A stretch of 64,000 nucleotides of DNA from the NCBI RefSeq assembly GCF_018613695.1, contig NZ_JAGGPR010000008.1, positions 211,894 to 275,893 on the forward strand, in the 5' to 3' direction. Below, piece by piece: positions 45,738 through 53,552 of the stretch. Made by a program: the position numbers and the translations under genes. Position 1 is the first letter of the stretch. Each line of letters starts with the position of its first letter. Below the pieces are notes generated by a model that was given only the letters and a program-made list of their open reading frames with translations, made no database searches and was not told where the DNA came from. This DNA comes from Arthrobacter sp. ISL-95 (GTDB taxonomy: Bacteria; Actinomycetota; Actinomycetes; Actinomycetales; Micrococcaceae).

Positions 45738-46097
45738 ATGAAATACATGATCATGATGTTCGGATCGGCCGAGGGCATGATGGAGACCGCAGACCCTGCA
45801 TGGATCCAGGAAATGATCGGGTTCATGATCCAGATCGACAAGGACCTTACCGAGTCCGGGGAGATGGTGTTCAATGCCGGCTTGGCCGACGGCAGCACCG
45901 CGAAGCTGGTCAAGCAGACCCCTGACGGTGTCATCACCACAGACGGGCCTTACGCCGAATCGAAGGAGTCGCTGGTGGGCTACTGGGTGGTTGATGTTGC
46001 CAGCGAGGAACGTGCAGTGGAAATTTGTTCAAGCATTGTGAAGTACGCGCAGGTGGTTGAGCTCCGCGCAGTTCAGGAAGCACCTCCGGAGGTATAG
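45738..46097 (+). CDS. YciI/DGPF family protein paired with ECF sigma factor
   Basis: 119 residues. YciI-like alpha/beta protein with the hallmark DGPYAESKESLVGYWVVDV. These DGPF proteins are commonly encoded beside ECF42 sigma factors and are often the sigma target; the biochemical role is unclear. Ribosome site AAGGAG before ATG 45738. The stop TAG at 46095-46097 is followed without gap, in the same frame, by the sigma-factor coding sequence. Confidence 0.9.
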   Translation: MKYMIMMFGSAEGMMETADPAWIQEMIGFMIQIDKDLTESGEMVFNAGLADGSTAKLVKQTPDGVITTDGPYAESKESLVGYWVVDVASEERAVEICSSIVKYAQVVELRAVQEAPPEV

Positions 46098-47321
46098 CTG
46101 GATTCGTCACCGGCCGCACGAATAGAGGACCTGCTGCGCACCCTGGCGCCGCAGGTCCTCGGCGTGCTGGCTAGGACCCACGGACAATTCGATGCCTGCG
46201 AGGACGCAGTCCAGGAAGCACTCCTCGAGGCCTCCCTTCAGTGGCCAAGCACCATGCCGGACAACCCGAGGGCGTGGCTGATGGCCGTCGCAAGCCGCCG
46301 AATGGTGGATTTTTACCGCAGCGAAAGCGCCCGCCGAACCCGTGAGGAACGCGTCGCATCCCTGGACGTCGAATTTTCCTACAGCTCCGCCCCGGAAGCC
46401 GACGACACCCTCACGCTCATGTTCCTCTGCTGCCACCCTGCTCTGTCCGCACCTTCGCAACTCGCCCTAACGCTCCGGGCAGTTGGCGGACTCACGACGG
46501 CGGAAATCGCCTCTGCTTTCCTGGTCCCCGAAGCGACCATGGGACAGCGCATCAGCCGCGCGAAACAGGGGATCCACAAGGCGGGAGCCACCTTCACCAT
46601 GCCGCCGGCGTCCGAGCGCAAGGCAAGGCTCGGCGTCGTACTTCACGTCCTGTACCTGATCTTCAACGAAGGCTACGCCGCAAGCTCGAGTCCGTCCCTG
46701 CAGCGCGAGGAACTCACCACTGAGGCCATCCGGGTGACGCGACTGCTGGTGGCCGCTGCGCCGCGTGAGCTCGAGGCCACCGGCCTGCTGGCACTGATGC
46801 TGCTCATCGATTCCCGGAGGGCGGCGCGTGCTCTGCCGGACGGAACACCGGTGCCGTTGGCGGAGCAAAACCGAAGCCTGTGGAATGGAGAGCAGATTAA
46901 GGAGGGCATCGCGCTGTTGTCCTCCGTCTTGGGGCGTGGGGCGGCCGGGCCGTATCAACTTCAGGCCGCAATCGCCGCCTGTCATGCGGAGGCGGCGTCT
47001 GCTGCCGAGACTGATTGGCCGCAGATTCTGGCCCTGTACACCGTCCTTGAAGCAGTGGCACCCAGTCCGGTGGTAACTCTGAACCGCGCGGTTGCCGTGG
47101 CAATGGTGCATGGGCCGGCCGCTGGTCTGGAGGTGCTGGTCGGATTGGATGCGGCGCTTGGCCGGACCCACCGGCTGGACGCAGTGCGTGGCCATCTACT
47201 GGAAATGTCCGGCTCTTACGCCGAGGCTCGAGCAGCGTACCTTTCCGCCGCCAAGAAGACCGGAAGCCTGCCGGAGCGAAAATACTTAATGGGAAAAGTA
47301 GCGCGGATGGATGAGCAATAA
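46098..47321 (+). CDS. ECF42-type RNA polymerase sigma factor with C-terminal extension
   Basis: 407 residues if CTG 46098 is the start. Sigma region 2 (IEDLLRTLAPQVLGVLARTH, then EDAVQEALLEAS) and region 4 (GGLTTAEIASAFLVPEATMG, QRISRAK) are followed by a long helical extension (TPR-like, about 200 residues) ending near KYLMGKVARMDEQ. This is the ECF42/DUF6596 layout, without an anti-sigma gene. Starting at GTG 46164 would remove the beginning of region 2, while CTG 46098 has GGAGG five bases upstream. Likely autoregulated with YciI. Confidence 0.85.
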   Translation: MDSSPAARIEDLLRTLAPQVLGVLARTHGQFDACEDAVQEALLEASLQWPSTMPDNPRAWLMAVASRRMVDFYRSESARRTREERVASLDVEFSYSSAPEADDTLTLMFLCCHPALSAPSQLALTLRAVGGLTTAEIASAFLVPEATMGQRISRAKQGIHKAGATFTMPPASERKARLGVVLHVLYLIFNEGYAASSSPSLQREELTTEAIRVTRLLVAAAPRELEATGLLALMLLIDSRRAARALPDGTPVPLAEQNRSLWNGEQIKEGIALLSSVLGRGAAGPYQLQAAIAACHAEAASAAETDWPQILALYTVLEAVAPSPVVTLNRAVAVAMVHGPAAGLEVLVGLDAALGRTHRLDAVRGHLLEMSGSYAEARAAYLSAAKKTGSLPERKYLMGKVARMDEQ

Positions 47322-47339
47322 CCCCATATAGTCGAATTC

Positions 47340-48323
47340 ATGGAACAACGCATACTTGGCAAGACCGGCCGGTCCGTCTCCACCGTCGGACTGGGAACGT
47401 GGCAACTGGGAGCCGACTGGGGTTCCGTCACCGAAGAGGACGCCTTTGCCGTCCTTGAAGCCTCGGTGGAAGGCGGCGTCAATTTCTTCGACACGGCAGA
47501 CGTGTATGGAGACGGGCGCAGTGAGCAGTTCATCGGACGCTTCCTCCGCGCCCACCCGGACCTGAACATGACGGTTGCCACCAAGATGGGCCGCCGCGTT
47601 GATCAGATTCCCGAGAATTACACGCTGGACAATTTCCGGGCGTGGACAGACCGCTCCCGGCGCAACTTGCAGCAGGACACCCTGGACCTGGTCCAGTTGC
47701 ACTGCCCTCCCACCTCCGTTTACAGCAACGACGGTGTCTACGACGCCCTGGACACTCTGGTCAGCGAGGGTGCCATCCGCAACTACGGCGTCAGCGTCGA
47801 GCGTACCGACGAAGCCCTTGCAGCCATCAAGCGCGGGAACACCGCTTCTGTCCAGATCATCCTCAACGCGTTCCGCCTCAAGCCCCTCGACGAGGTGCTG
47901 CCCGCAGCGAAGGAAGCGGGCGTTGGCATCATCGCCCGCGTCCCCCTGGCTTCCGGTTTACTTTCCGGGAAGTACACGCCGGACACCGAGTTCCCGGAAA
48001 ACGATCACCGCAATTACAACCGCGATGGTTCTTCATTCGACGTCGGCGAGACCTTCTCCGGCGTCGATTTCGCAACCGGAGTCAAGGCTGCGCAGGAGTT
48101 CAGCGGACTAGTTCCCGACGGCGTCAGCACCGCCCAAGCGGCCCTCGCCTGGGTGATCGCCCAGGACGGTGTCACCTCGGTCATCCCCGGCGCACGGTCC
48201 GCTTCGCAGGCAGCGGCAAATGCCGAGGCAGGTGGGCTGCAGTCTGTCGGAGCAGGCCTGACCGACGGAGTGCGGGATATCTATGACCGGTATTTCCGCG
48301 AAGCAATCCACCCGCGCTGGTAG
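47340..48323 (+). CDS. aldo/keto reductase
   Basis: 327 residues. NADPH-dependent (alpha/beta)8 barrel reductase. Catalytic set visible: Asp and Tyr in FFDTADVYGDGRSE, Lys in VATKMGRR, His in LVQLHCPP. The C-terminal VIPGARSASQAAANAEAGGL binds NADPH. Starts 18 bases after the sigma gene, so it may be in the same transcript. Substrate unknown. Confidence 0.9.
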   Translation: MEQRILGKTGRSVSTVGLGTWQLGADWGSVTEEDAFAVLEASVEGGVNFFDTADVYGDGRSEQFIGRFLRAHPDLNMTVATKMGRRVDQIPENYTLDNFRAWTDRSRRNLQQDTLDLVQLHCPPTSVYSNDGVYDALDTLVSEGAIRNYGVSVERTDEALAAIKRGNTASVQIILNAFRLKPLDEVLPAAKEAGVGIIARVPLASGLLSGKYTPDTEFPENDHRNYNRDGSSFDVGETFSGVDFATGVKAAQEFSGLVPDGVSTAQAALAWVIAQDGVTSVIPGARSASQAAANAEAGGLQSVGAGLTDGVRDIYDRYFREAIHPRW

Positions 48324-48360
48324 CTGCCGGGCCGCCGTCGGGCCTTAGCGTTCGACGTCG

Positions 48361-49434
48361 TTACCAGCCGCTGCGCGTCGGCGTGTGTCCCTTTCGGGCT
48401 TCTTCGGGCATGGACATTTCAGCACGCAGTCCGAGGAGCCGGATGGGACGCTCCGGCTCGATTTTCCCGGTGAGTTCCAGGGCCTGCGCGAGGACTTCTT
48501 CCCTGTCGAATGACTCGGGGATCTTCCTCGCGTAGGTCTTGGTAAAAAATGGCGCGTAACGGACTTTCAGGGTCAGACCGATCACCGGCCGCCCCTCGGC
48601 TGCCACATCTTCCAAGACACGCGCAGTCAGTTCCTTGATGGCGTCCTGGATCTGCTCGGCCTGTGTCAGGTCCTGCTGAAAGGTGGTCTCGCGGCCGTGA
48701 GCGCGGGCAACCCAGGGAGTGTCGTCCACTTCGCTGGCACCTTCACCGCGTCCCAACTGGGCATACCAAGGGCCCATCTTCGGGCCGAACTCCGGGACGA
48801 GATCCTGGGGATTGGACGCTGCCAACTCAGCCACCGTAGTGATGTGGTGCTTTGCCAGCCGCTGCGACACTTTGCTTCCAACGCCCCACAATTCCTTGGT
48901 GGGCTTATCGCCCATGACGTCGAGCCAGTTCTCCTTGGTCAGCCGAAAGATGCCGGCTGGTTTGCCAAAATCCGTGGCATTCTTTGCCCGGACCAAGGTG
49001 TCGCCAATGCCCACGCTGCAGTGCAGCCGGGTTTGCTCCAGTACCGCAGTCTGGATCTGCTTGGCATACGCTTCCGGGTCATCGGTTTCGATGCCCACGA
49101 AAGCCTCGTCCCAACCAAGCACCTGAACCGTGGCACCCGGTTGTGCCCGCAGGGTGGCCATCACCACCTCCGATGCCGCCAGGTAAGCCTCTTGATCCAC
49201 CGGCAAAATGATGGCGTCGGGCACTTTGCGGGCCGCGATCCTCAGTGGCATGCCGGACCCGACGCCGAAAGCCCTCGCTTCGTAGGAGGCGGTGGACACT
49301 ACGGCCCGTTCCGTGGGATCTCCCCTGCCACCCACAATGATCGGCTTGCCCGCCAGCTCAGGCCGGCGGAGCACCTCGACGGCAGCAATGAACTGGTCGA
49401 GATCGACGTGGAGTACCCAAGGGTTTCCGCTCAC
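48361..49434 (-). CDS. dinB: DinB2-type DNA polymerase IV with Ile at the steric-gate position
   Basis: 357 residues. Y-family translesion polymerase. Palm motifs HVDLDQFIAAVE near the start and VLGWDEAFVGIE (catalytic Asp/Glu) are present, as are helix-hairpin-helix motifs and a little-finger domain. Most DinB proteins have FF at the steric-gate pair; here it is Phe15-Ile16, so the gate residue is Ile. Mycobacterial DinB2 has Leu there and uses ribonucleotides readily, and this protein resembles DinB2 (WGWDEA-type segment). Start GTG at 49434; the ribosome site is weak. Confidence 0.88.
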   Translation of the reverse strand: MSGNPWVLHVDLDQFIAAVEVLRRPELAGKPIIVGGRGDPTERAVVSTASYEARAFGVGSGMPLRIAARKVPDAIILPVDQEAYLAASEVVMATLRAQPGATVQVLGWDEAFVGIETDDPEAYAKQIQTAVLEQTRLHCSVGIGDTLVRAKNATDFGKPAGIFRLTKENWLDVMGDKPTKELWGVGSKVSQRLAKHHITTVAELAASNPQDLVPEFGPKMGPWYAQLGRGEGASEVDDTPWVARAHGRETTFQQDLTQAEQIQDAIKELTARVLEDVAAEGRPVIGLTLKVRYAPFFTKTYARKIPESFDREEVLAQALELTGKIEPERPIRLLGLRAEMSMPEEARKGHTPTRSGW

Positions 49435-49542
49435 GGCACCAGTTTGCCCTAATGCGTTGCTTTGGCTGTACCTTCACCACCTTCTTTGATCCGCTGAGGC
49501 GCAGGAATCAACCTATTACGGGTGCATTCGGGCAAGTTGGCC

Positions 49543-49575
49543 GCCAAAGTGGGTGGTGAAGGCTCGCGTCCAAAG
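49543..49575. repeat. 33-bp direct repeat, copy 1
   Basis: Starts GCCAAAGTGGGTGGTGAAGG and is identical over all 33 bases to the copy at 50193. It continues into an inverted pair AAGTTGGC (49573-49580) and GCCAACTT (49607-49614). Non-coding, between dinB and the small gene at 49696. The other bases from 49435 to 49695 show nothing I can name. Confidence 0.8.
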
Positions 49576-49695
49576 TTGGCTCGCGCCCCGCCTCCCGTCA
49601 CGAAGCGCCAACTTCGGTCACAAATTCACTGGGGAATGAAGCCCTCGCGCCTGTCAGCTGGTAGCCGGCCGAAGAAGTGAGCCGAGGTTTACTTC

Positions 49696-49824
49696 ATGGC
49701 AGATTTGCTGTCCGCCCTGGCCGCAATGGCCTACGGACGGCACGCGCGGTCCACAGTCCTCCAGGATGGCGGGAAGGAGGCTCGCATTCCTCTAGTGTTG
49801 GAGGCAATCAGGACGACGTCCTGA
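49696..49824 (+). CDS. possible 42-residue small protein
   Basis: ATG GCA GAT ... encodes a 42-residue peptide (MADLLSALAAMAYGRHARST then VLQDGGKEARIPLVLEAIRT, ending TS). It is followed by a hairpin, as expected for a gene end. There is no strong ribosome site (GAGGTTTACTTC upstream) and no known homologue is recalled, so it may be chance. Confidence 0.3.
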   Translation: MADLLSALAAMAYGRHARSTVLQDGGKEARIPLVLEAIRTTS

Positions 49825-49843
49825 TGCGCCGTTAACGAACAAT

Positions 49844-49865
49844 GGACCCGATTGCAGTCGGGTCC
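49844..49865. terminator. hairpin GGACCCGA/TCGGGTCC
   Basis: Perfect 8-bp arms GGACCCGA and TCGGGTCC with loop TTGCAG, followed by TTGTT. Fits a terminator for the small gene upstream. The remaining bases to 50017 carry no other feature I can support. Confidence 0.65.
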
Positions 49866-50017
49866 TTGTTCAGCGTGGTGCGCTCATTTGGTGCGGTTGG
49901 AGGGCTGTAGAACCTCAAACATCACCTCTTGAGTCTATGGCCTCACATACTAAGGGCGCAACGCTTGTTGCTCCGTTAGCTTGGCCGCGCCCTGTTCCTT
50001 CGGGAGGAGGTGTCGGC

Positions 50018-50128
50018 ATGACTTCCAAACGTAAACGCGCGGAATCATGGGGCGCCTGGAACCTGGCGGTCAACATCATCCGACTAGTCGTTGATGTCGC
50101 CCGCTGGTTCTGGCACAACATCCCCTAG
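50018..50128 (+). CDS. 36-residue small amphipathic/membrane protein
   Basis: Starts ATG 50018 with a strong GGAGGAGG site eight bases upstream. The peptide has a basic N-terminus (MTSKRKRAESWGAWNLAV) followed by a hydrophobic/aromatic helix (NIIRLVVDVARWFWHNIP). A perfect 12-bp hairpin follows the stop. The ribosome site, composition and terminator together support a real short gene. No homologue is recalled; a membrane-associated peptide or a toxin-like peptide would look like this, but neither is shown. Confidence 0.65.
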   Translation: MTSKRKRAESWGAWNLAVNIIRLVVDVARWFWHNIP

Positions 50129-50135
50129 CCGGGAG

Positions 50136-50167
50136 CGGTGGCCGCCAGCAATGCTTGGCGGCCACCG
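50136..50167. terminator. strong hairpin after small protein gene
   Basis: Perfect 12-bp arms CGGTGGCCGCCA and TGGCGGCCACCG with an 8-base loop, starting 8 bases after the small-gene stop. Well placed to end its transcript. Confidence 0.8.
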
Positions 50168-50192
50168 TCAAGCTTTGCTGGCCTCGGTCACT

Positions 50193-50225
50193 GCCAAAGT
50201 GGGTGGTGAAGGCTCGCGTCCAAAG
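50193..50225. repeat. 33-bp direct repeat, copy 2
   Basis: Identical to the 33 bases at 49543-49575. Together the two copies bracket the region with the two small genes. It lies just before the LysE gene, so it could also affect that leader. Confidence 0.8.
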
Positions 50226-50253
50226 CATCCGCCCCTCGGGCATAAGCTGAGAC

Positions 50254-50877
50254 GTGCAGTTTTCACTTTGGCTGGCTCTTGTTGGTGCCGGCACTCTGAT
50301 CAGTTTCACTCCCGGCGCCGGTGCCATCTTCACCATGAGCAACTCGCTCAATTCCGGCTTCCGACGCTCAATCTGGGGCATCCTCGGACAGCAGGTGGCT
50401 TTGGTCATCCACATCCTCATCGTGGCCTTGGGCGTTGGAGTGCTGGTCTCCAATTCTCCGGTGATCTTCAACGTCATTCGCTACGCCGGGGCCGCCTATT
50501 TGGTGTATCTCGGCATCAGGCAGTTCCTGCACAAGCCGGACCTCGACCAAGAAAAAGTTGAGGATAAAAAGAACGAGTCCGCCCTTTCCATGTTCCAGCG
50601 CGGCATCTGGGTGAACCTGCTGAACCCGAAGGCAATCGTCTTCTTCCTTGCCTTCATGCCGCAGTTCATCCGCCCGGATCAGCCGCTGCTTCAGCAATAC
50701 GCGGTGCTGACCACTACGGTCATCATTATCGACATCCTGGTGATGTGGTTCTTCTTCGCATTCGCGGCGCGGTCCTTCCAGAGATTCACCCACGATGAAC
50801 GCGGTCAGCAGATCCTCAACCGGGTCTTTGGCTGCTTGTTCGTCCTGGTGGGCATACTCTTGGCCGTCATTCACTAA
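50254..50877 (+). CDS. LysE/RhtB family amino-acid exporter
   Basis: 207 residues with six membrane helices. Begins MQFSLWLALVGAGTLISFTP followed by GAGAIFTMSNSL, and has WVNLLNPKAIVFFLAF, the LysE-family signature. Exports amino acids or related compounds. Start GTG at 50254. Substrate unknown; it stands alone after the small-gene region. Confidence 0.9.
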   Translation: MQFSLWLALVGAGTLISFTPGAGAIFTMSNSLNSGFRRSIWGILGQQVALVIHILIVALGVGVLVSNSPVIFNVIRYAGAAYLVYLGIRQFLHKPDLDQEKVEDKKNESALSMFQRGIWVNLLNPKAIVFFLAFMPQFIRPDQPLLQQYAVLTTTVIIIDILVMWFFFAFAARSFQRFTHDERGQQILNRVFGCLFVLVGILLAVIH

Positions 50878-50912
50878 CCACAAGGTCCCGAACGCACGCG
50901 GCTGCTACCGTC

Positions 50913-51287
50913 ATGGGCATGGAAGCGGACTGGATCGAACATCGACGAGCGGACGACGGCGAGCACGTAGGGTGGATGAAGCCCATGGACGACGGATTTG
51001 TGGCCCTTGATCTGCTCGGACGCCCGCGGACCGATGTTGTGGACTGGTTGAGCGCGGAGGAAATTCTTGACGAGCTCGGGCTGCGCTACCTCGCGGACCC
51101 GTACGAGTTAATGCTCGACGACGACGGCGGCTGGCTGCGCGTGCGGATAGCGGAAGTTACGCCGTCTGTAGTGCGGGTGAAAAAGGAAGATTGGGGCGAT
51201 ATGACCGCGCCCCAGATCTACTTCACAGTTCCCAACCCTGTCTCGGAAGAGCAGCTTCGCCCACTCCTCCCCAGCCCCGCCGACTAG
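50913..51287 (+). CDS. hypothetical actinobacterial protein
   Basis: 124 residues, acidic and soluble (DWLSAEEILDELGLRYLADP, then LMLDDDGGWLRVRIAEVTPS). No known domain is recalled; it looks like a conserved actinobacterial protein of unknown function. ATG 50913 or 50919 may be the start. Its stop overlaps the convergent LacI gene by four bases. Confidence 0.7.
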   Translation: MGMEADWIEHRRADDGEHVGWMKPMDDGFVALDLLGRPRTDVVDWLSAEEILDELGLRYLADPYELMLDDDGGWLRVRIAEVTPSVVRVKKEDWGDMTAPQIYFTVPNPVSEEQLRPLLPSPAD

Positions 51288-52327
51288 CTCAGAGACGTAG
51301 ATCCCCGAACCACCAGCGAGCTCTCAAGGGTCAGGTGTGGTTCGTCCAGCGGCAGGCCTTCCATGAGTCCCCGAAGCTGCTCCCCCGCTTTACGTCCAAG
51401 GGGCGTTGCCGGCAGGTGCACGCTGGTAAGGCTGGGGTTGCTGGTGGCCGAGTAGGGCAGATCATCAAAGCCTGCCACGGCCAACTCCTCAGGTATTTGA
51501 ACACCCTCAACGCGGGCTTCCTGCAGCACGCCGTAGGCATGCGTATCGGTACCGCAGACGACGGCGGTAACCCCCTGGCGCTGCCACTCCGGCCATGCTT
51601 CGGCGAAGGCGGAAGCGGCAGCACCGACGTCGATCGGGGTACTGATGACGTGCCCATCGGCCACTGAGAGTCCACACGCAGCAGCCTCCGCCAAGAAGGC
51701 TTCGCGGCGCAGCTGGAATGTAGTTGTCCCTGTCACGCCATCCACGTAGGCGGCCCGGGTGTGCCCGGAGGACGCCAAATGCCGGGCAAGCTCTCGCGCT
51801 CCCTGGGCAACATCAAGGTTCACTGACGGCGCGTAGGACTCAAGGCCCGGGGCGTCCAACAGCACAAGGGGCCCGGCAGCCGACAGGTCCTCCAGGAATT
51901 CTGCACTGGGAGCGCCCACCAGCAGGCCTGCGGGCCTCAGGGCAAGCAATTTGCGGACATCGTCGGCCTGGGGTGATTCACCGGCGTCGGTCACTGACAG
52001 CAGCAACTGATACTGGGAGCCCAGCGATTCCCGAACCCCTGCGATGACGTTGGCGAAGAACGGGTTGGACACGTCCGGTGTCACCAGAATGACGATGGAG
52101 CTGACCCCGCGAGCCAGGGAACTGCCGATGCTGTCCACCACATAGCCGAGCTCAGCGATGGCGGAGCGGACCCGGGAAATGTTGTCCTCGGAGACGCGGC
52201 CCTGGGTTTTACCGTTCGCCACCAAGGAGACGGTGGCCGTCGAAACGCCTGCGCGGGCAGCCACCATCGCGGCCGTCACGCGAGGTGAGCGGGGCGCGCG
52301 GCCATGGCGCCGATCCAGGGATTCCAT
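51284..52327 (-). CDS. LacI family regulator of nucleoside use
   Basis: 347 residues. N-terminal LacI helix-turn-helix (VTAAMVAARAGVSTATVSLV, with hinge LARGVSSIVILVTPDVSN) and a sugar-binding core. Divergent from the nucleoside hydrolase operon; the gap contains three palindromes with the TCAA-core-TTGA form expected for LacI sites, so it very likely represses that operon, with ribose or a nucleoside as probable ligand. The C-terminus ends SSLVVRGSTSLS. Confidence 0.92.
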   Translation of the reverse strand: MESLDRRHGRAPRSPRVTAAMVAARAGVSTATVSLVANGKTQGRVSEDNISRVRSAIAELGYVVDSIGSSLARGVSSIVILVTPDVSNPFFANVIAGVRESLGSQYQLLLSVTDAGESPQADDVRKLLALRPAGLLVGAPSAEFLEDLSAAGPLVLLDAPGLESYAPSVNLDVAQGARELARHLASSGHTRAAYVDGVTGTTTFQLRREAFLAEAAACGLSVADGHVISTPIDVGAAASAFAEAWPEWQRQGVTAVVCGTDTHAYGVLQEARVEGVQIPEELAVAGFDDLPYSATSNPSLTSVHLPATPLGRKAGEQLRGLMEGLPLDEPHLTLESSLVVRGSTSLS

Positions 52328-52345
52328 GCATCGATCGTAGCGGTC

Positions 52346-52359
52346 TCAAACCGCTTTGA
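52346..52359. promoter_or_regulatory. candidate LacI operator 1
   Basis: TCAAACCGCTTTGA, an imperfect palindrome near the LacI start that resembles the stronger site at 52374. It may mediate autoregulation. Confidence 0.5.
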
Positions 52360-52373
52360 CCTGCGAGAAGGCA

Positions 52374-52385
52374 TCAAGCGCTTGA
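52374..52385. promoter_or_regulatory. LacI operator 2
   Basis: TCAAGCGCTTGA, a perfect 12-base palindrome with the CG-centred core typical of LacI-family sites, between LacI and the nucleoside hydrolase gene. Confidence 0.75.
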
Positions 52386-52418
52386 CGCACGGATCAGGGG
52401 AAGAGTTCGGCATCAACG

Positions 52419-52430
52419 TTAAGCGTTTGA
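52419..52430. promoter_or_regulatory. candidate LacI operator 3
   Basis: TTAAGCGTTTGA, a near copy of the 52374 site, 45 bases further on. Two or three spaced operators would allow DNA looping by the repressor. Confidence 0.6.
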
Positions 52431-52523
52431 CGTACTGCACAAAGCAGTGCCAGAATTCCCCTGAATGCTTAGCGCCCTGCCCCGGGCAAGTACCAGGCAG
52501 GCCCCAATGACGTGGAGAGAACC

Positions 52524-53552
52524 GTGGAACCCAACACCATGACACCAGCACGCAAGAAGATCATTCTTGACTGCGACCCTGGCCATGACGACGCCGTGGC
52601 GTTGCTGCTGGCGCACGGCAACCCGGACATCGAACTGCTGGCCGTTACAACGGTGGTGGGAAACCAGACCCTGGAAAAGGTCACCCGTAACGCCCTTTCG
52701 GTCGCAACCATCGCCGGCATCACCGGTGTCCCCTTCGCCGCCGGCTGCGACCGCCCGTTGGTCCGCACCATCGAAACGGCACCCAGCATCCACGGCGATT
52801 CCGGCATGGACGGCCCGGAGCAGCCCGAGTCCGCCATCGAGCTGGACCCGCGCCACGCCGTCGACCTCATCATTGAAACTGTCATGGCACATGAGCCGGG
52901 CACGGTCACCCTGGTCCCCACCGCGGGCCTCACCAACATTGCGATGGCCGCCCGCAAGGAGCCGCGCATCGTTGAGCGTGTCAAGGAAGTTGTCCTCATG
53001 GGCGGCGGTTACCACGTGGGCAACTGGAGTGCCGTGGCCGAGTTCAACATCATTATTGATCCCGAAGCCGCGCACATCGTGTTCAACGAAACGTGGCCCG
53101 TGGTGATGGTCGGCCTGGATCTCACGCACCAGGCGCTGGCCACGGACGAGGTGGTGGACCGGATCGCGGCCATCGGCACCAAGCCGGCCAAGTTCGTCAT
53201 GGAACTCATGGACTTCTTCCAGAAGACGTACAAGGACGCCCAGGGCTTCGACTTCCCACCGGTCCACGACCCCTGCGCGGTGGCCTACGTTATCGACCCC
53301 ACCGTCATGACCACCCGCAAAGTCCCCGTGGACATCGAGCTGCAGGGCAAGCTCACACTCGGCATGACCGTTGCTGACTTCCGCGCCCCGGCCCCGGCGG
53401 ACTGCCACACCTCCGTGGCCGTGGACCTGGACCACAAGAAGTTCTGGGATTTGGTCACCGACGCGATAGTCAGGATCGGCGAACCAACGCTCGACGCCGA
53501 CGCTGACGCCACCGCTATTGCTGAGACCGTTCTGGTTGGAGAGGCCAAATAA
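52524..53552 (+). CDS. nucleoside hydrolase
   Basis: 342 residues. Splits ribonucleosides into base and ribose. Calcium-binding motif DCDPGHDD (Asp16, Asp18, Asp22, Asp23) at the N-terminus, VVLMGGGYHVGNWS in the middle, and PPVHDPCAVAYV with the late catalytic His/Asp. Start GTG at 52524 with GGAGAG upstream; GTG 52512 is possible. First gene of an operon with an MFS transporter and a ribokinase, a natural import-split-phosphorylate route for nucleosides. Confidence 0.92.
   Translation: MEPNTMTPARKKIILDCDPGHDDAVALLLAHGNPDIELLAVTTVVGNQTLEKVTRNALSVATIAGITGVPFAAGCDRPLVRTIETAPSIHGDSGMDGPEQPESAIELDPRHAVDLIIETVMAHEPGTVTLVPTAGLTNIAMAARKEPRIVERVKEVVLMGGGYHVGNWSAVAEFNIIIDPEAAHIVFNETWPVVMVGLDLTHQALATDEVVDRIAAIGTKPAKFVMELMDFFQKTYKDAQGFDFPPVHDPCAVAYVIDPTVMTTRKVPVDIELQGKLTLGMTVADFRAPAPADCHTSVAVDLDHKKFWDLVTDAIVRIGEPTLDADADATAIAETVLVGEAK

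Noticed and set aside
49543..50225. Attachment sites of an integrated element
   Set aside because: The bracketed 0.6 kb holds no integrase or mobility gene, and no tRNA is adjacent.
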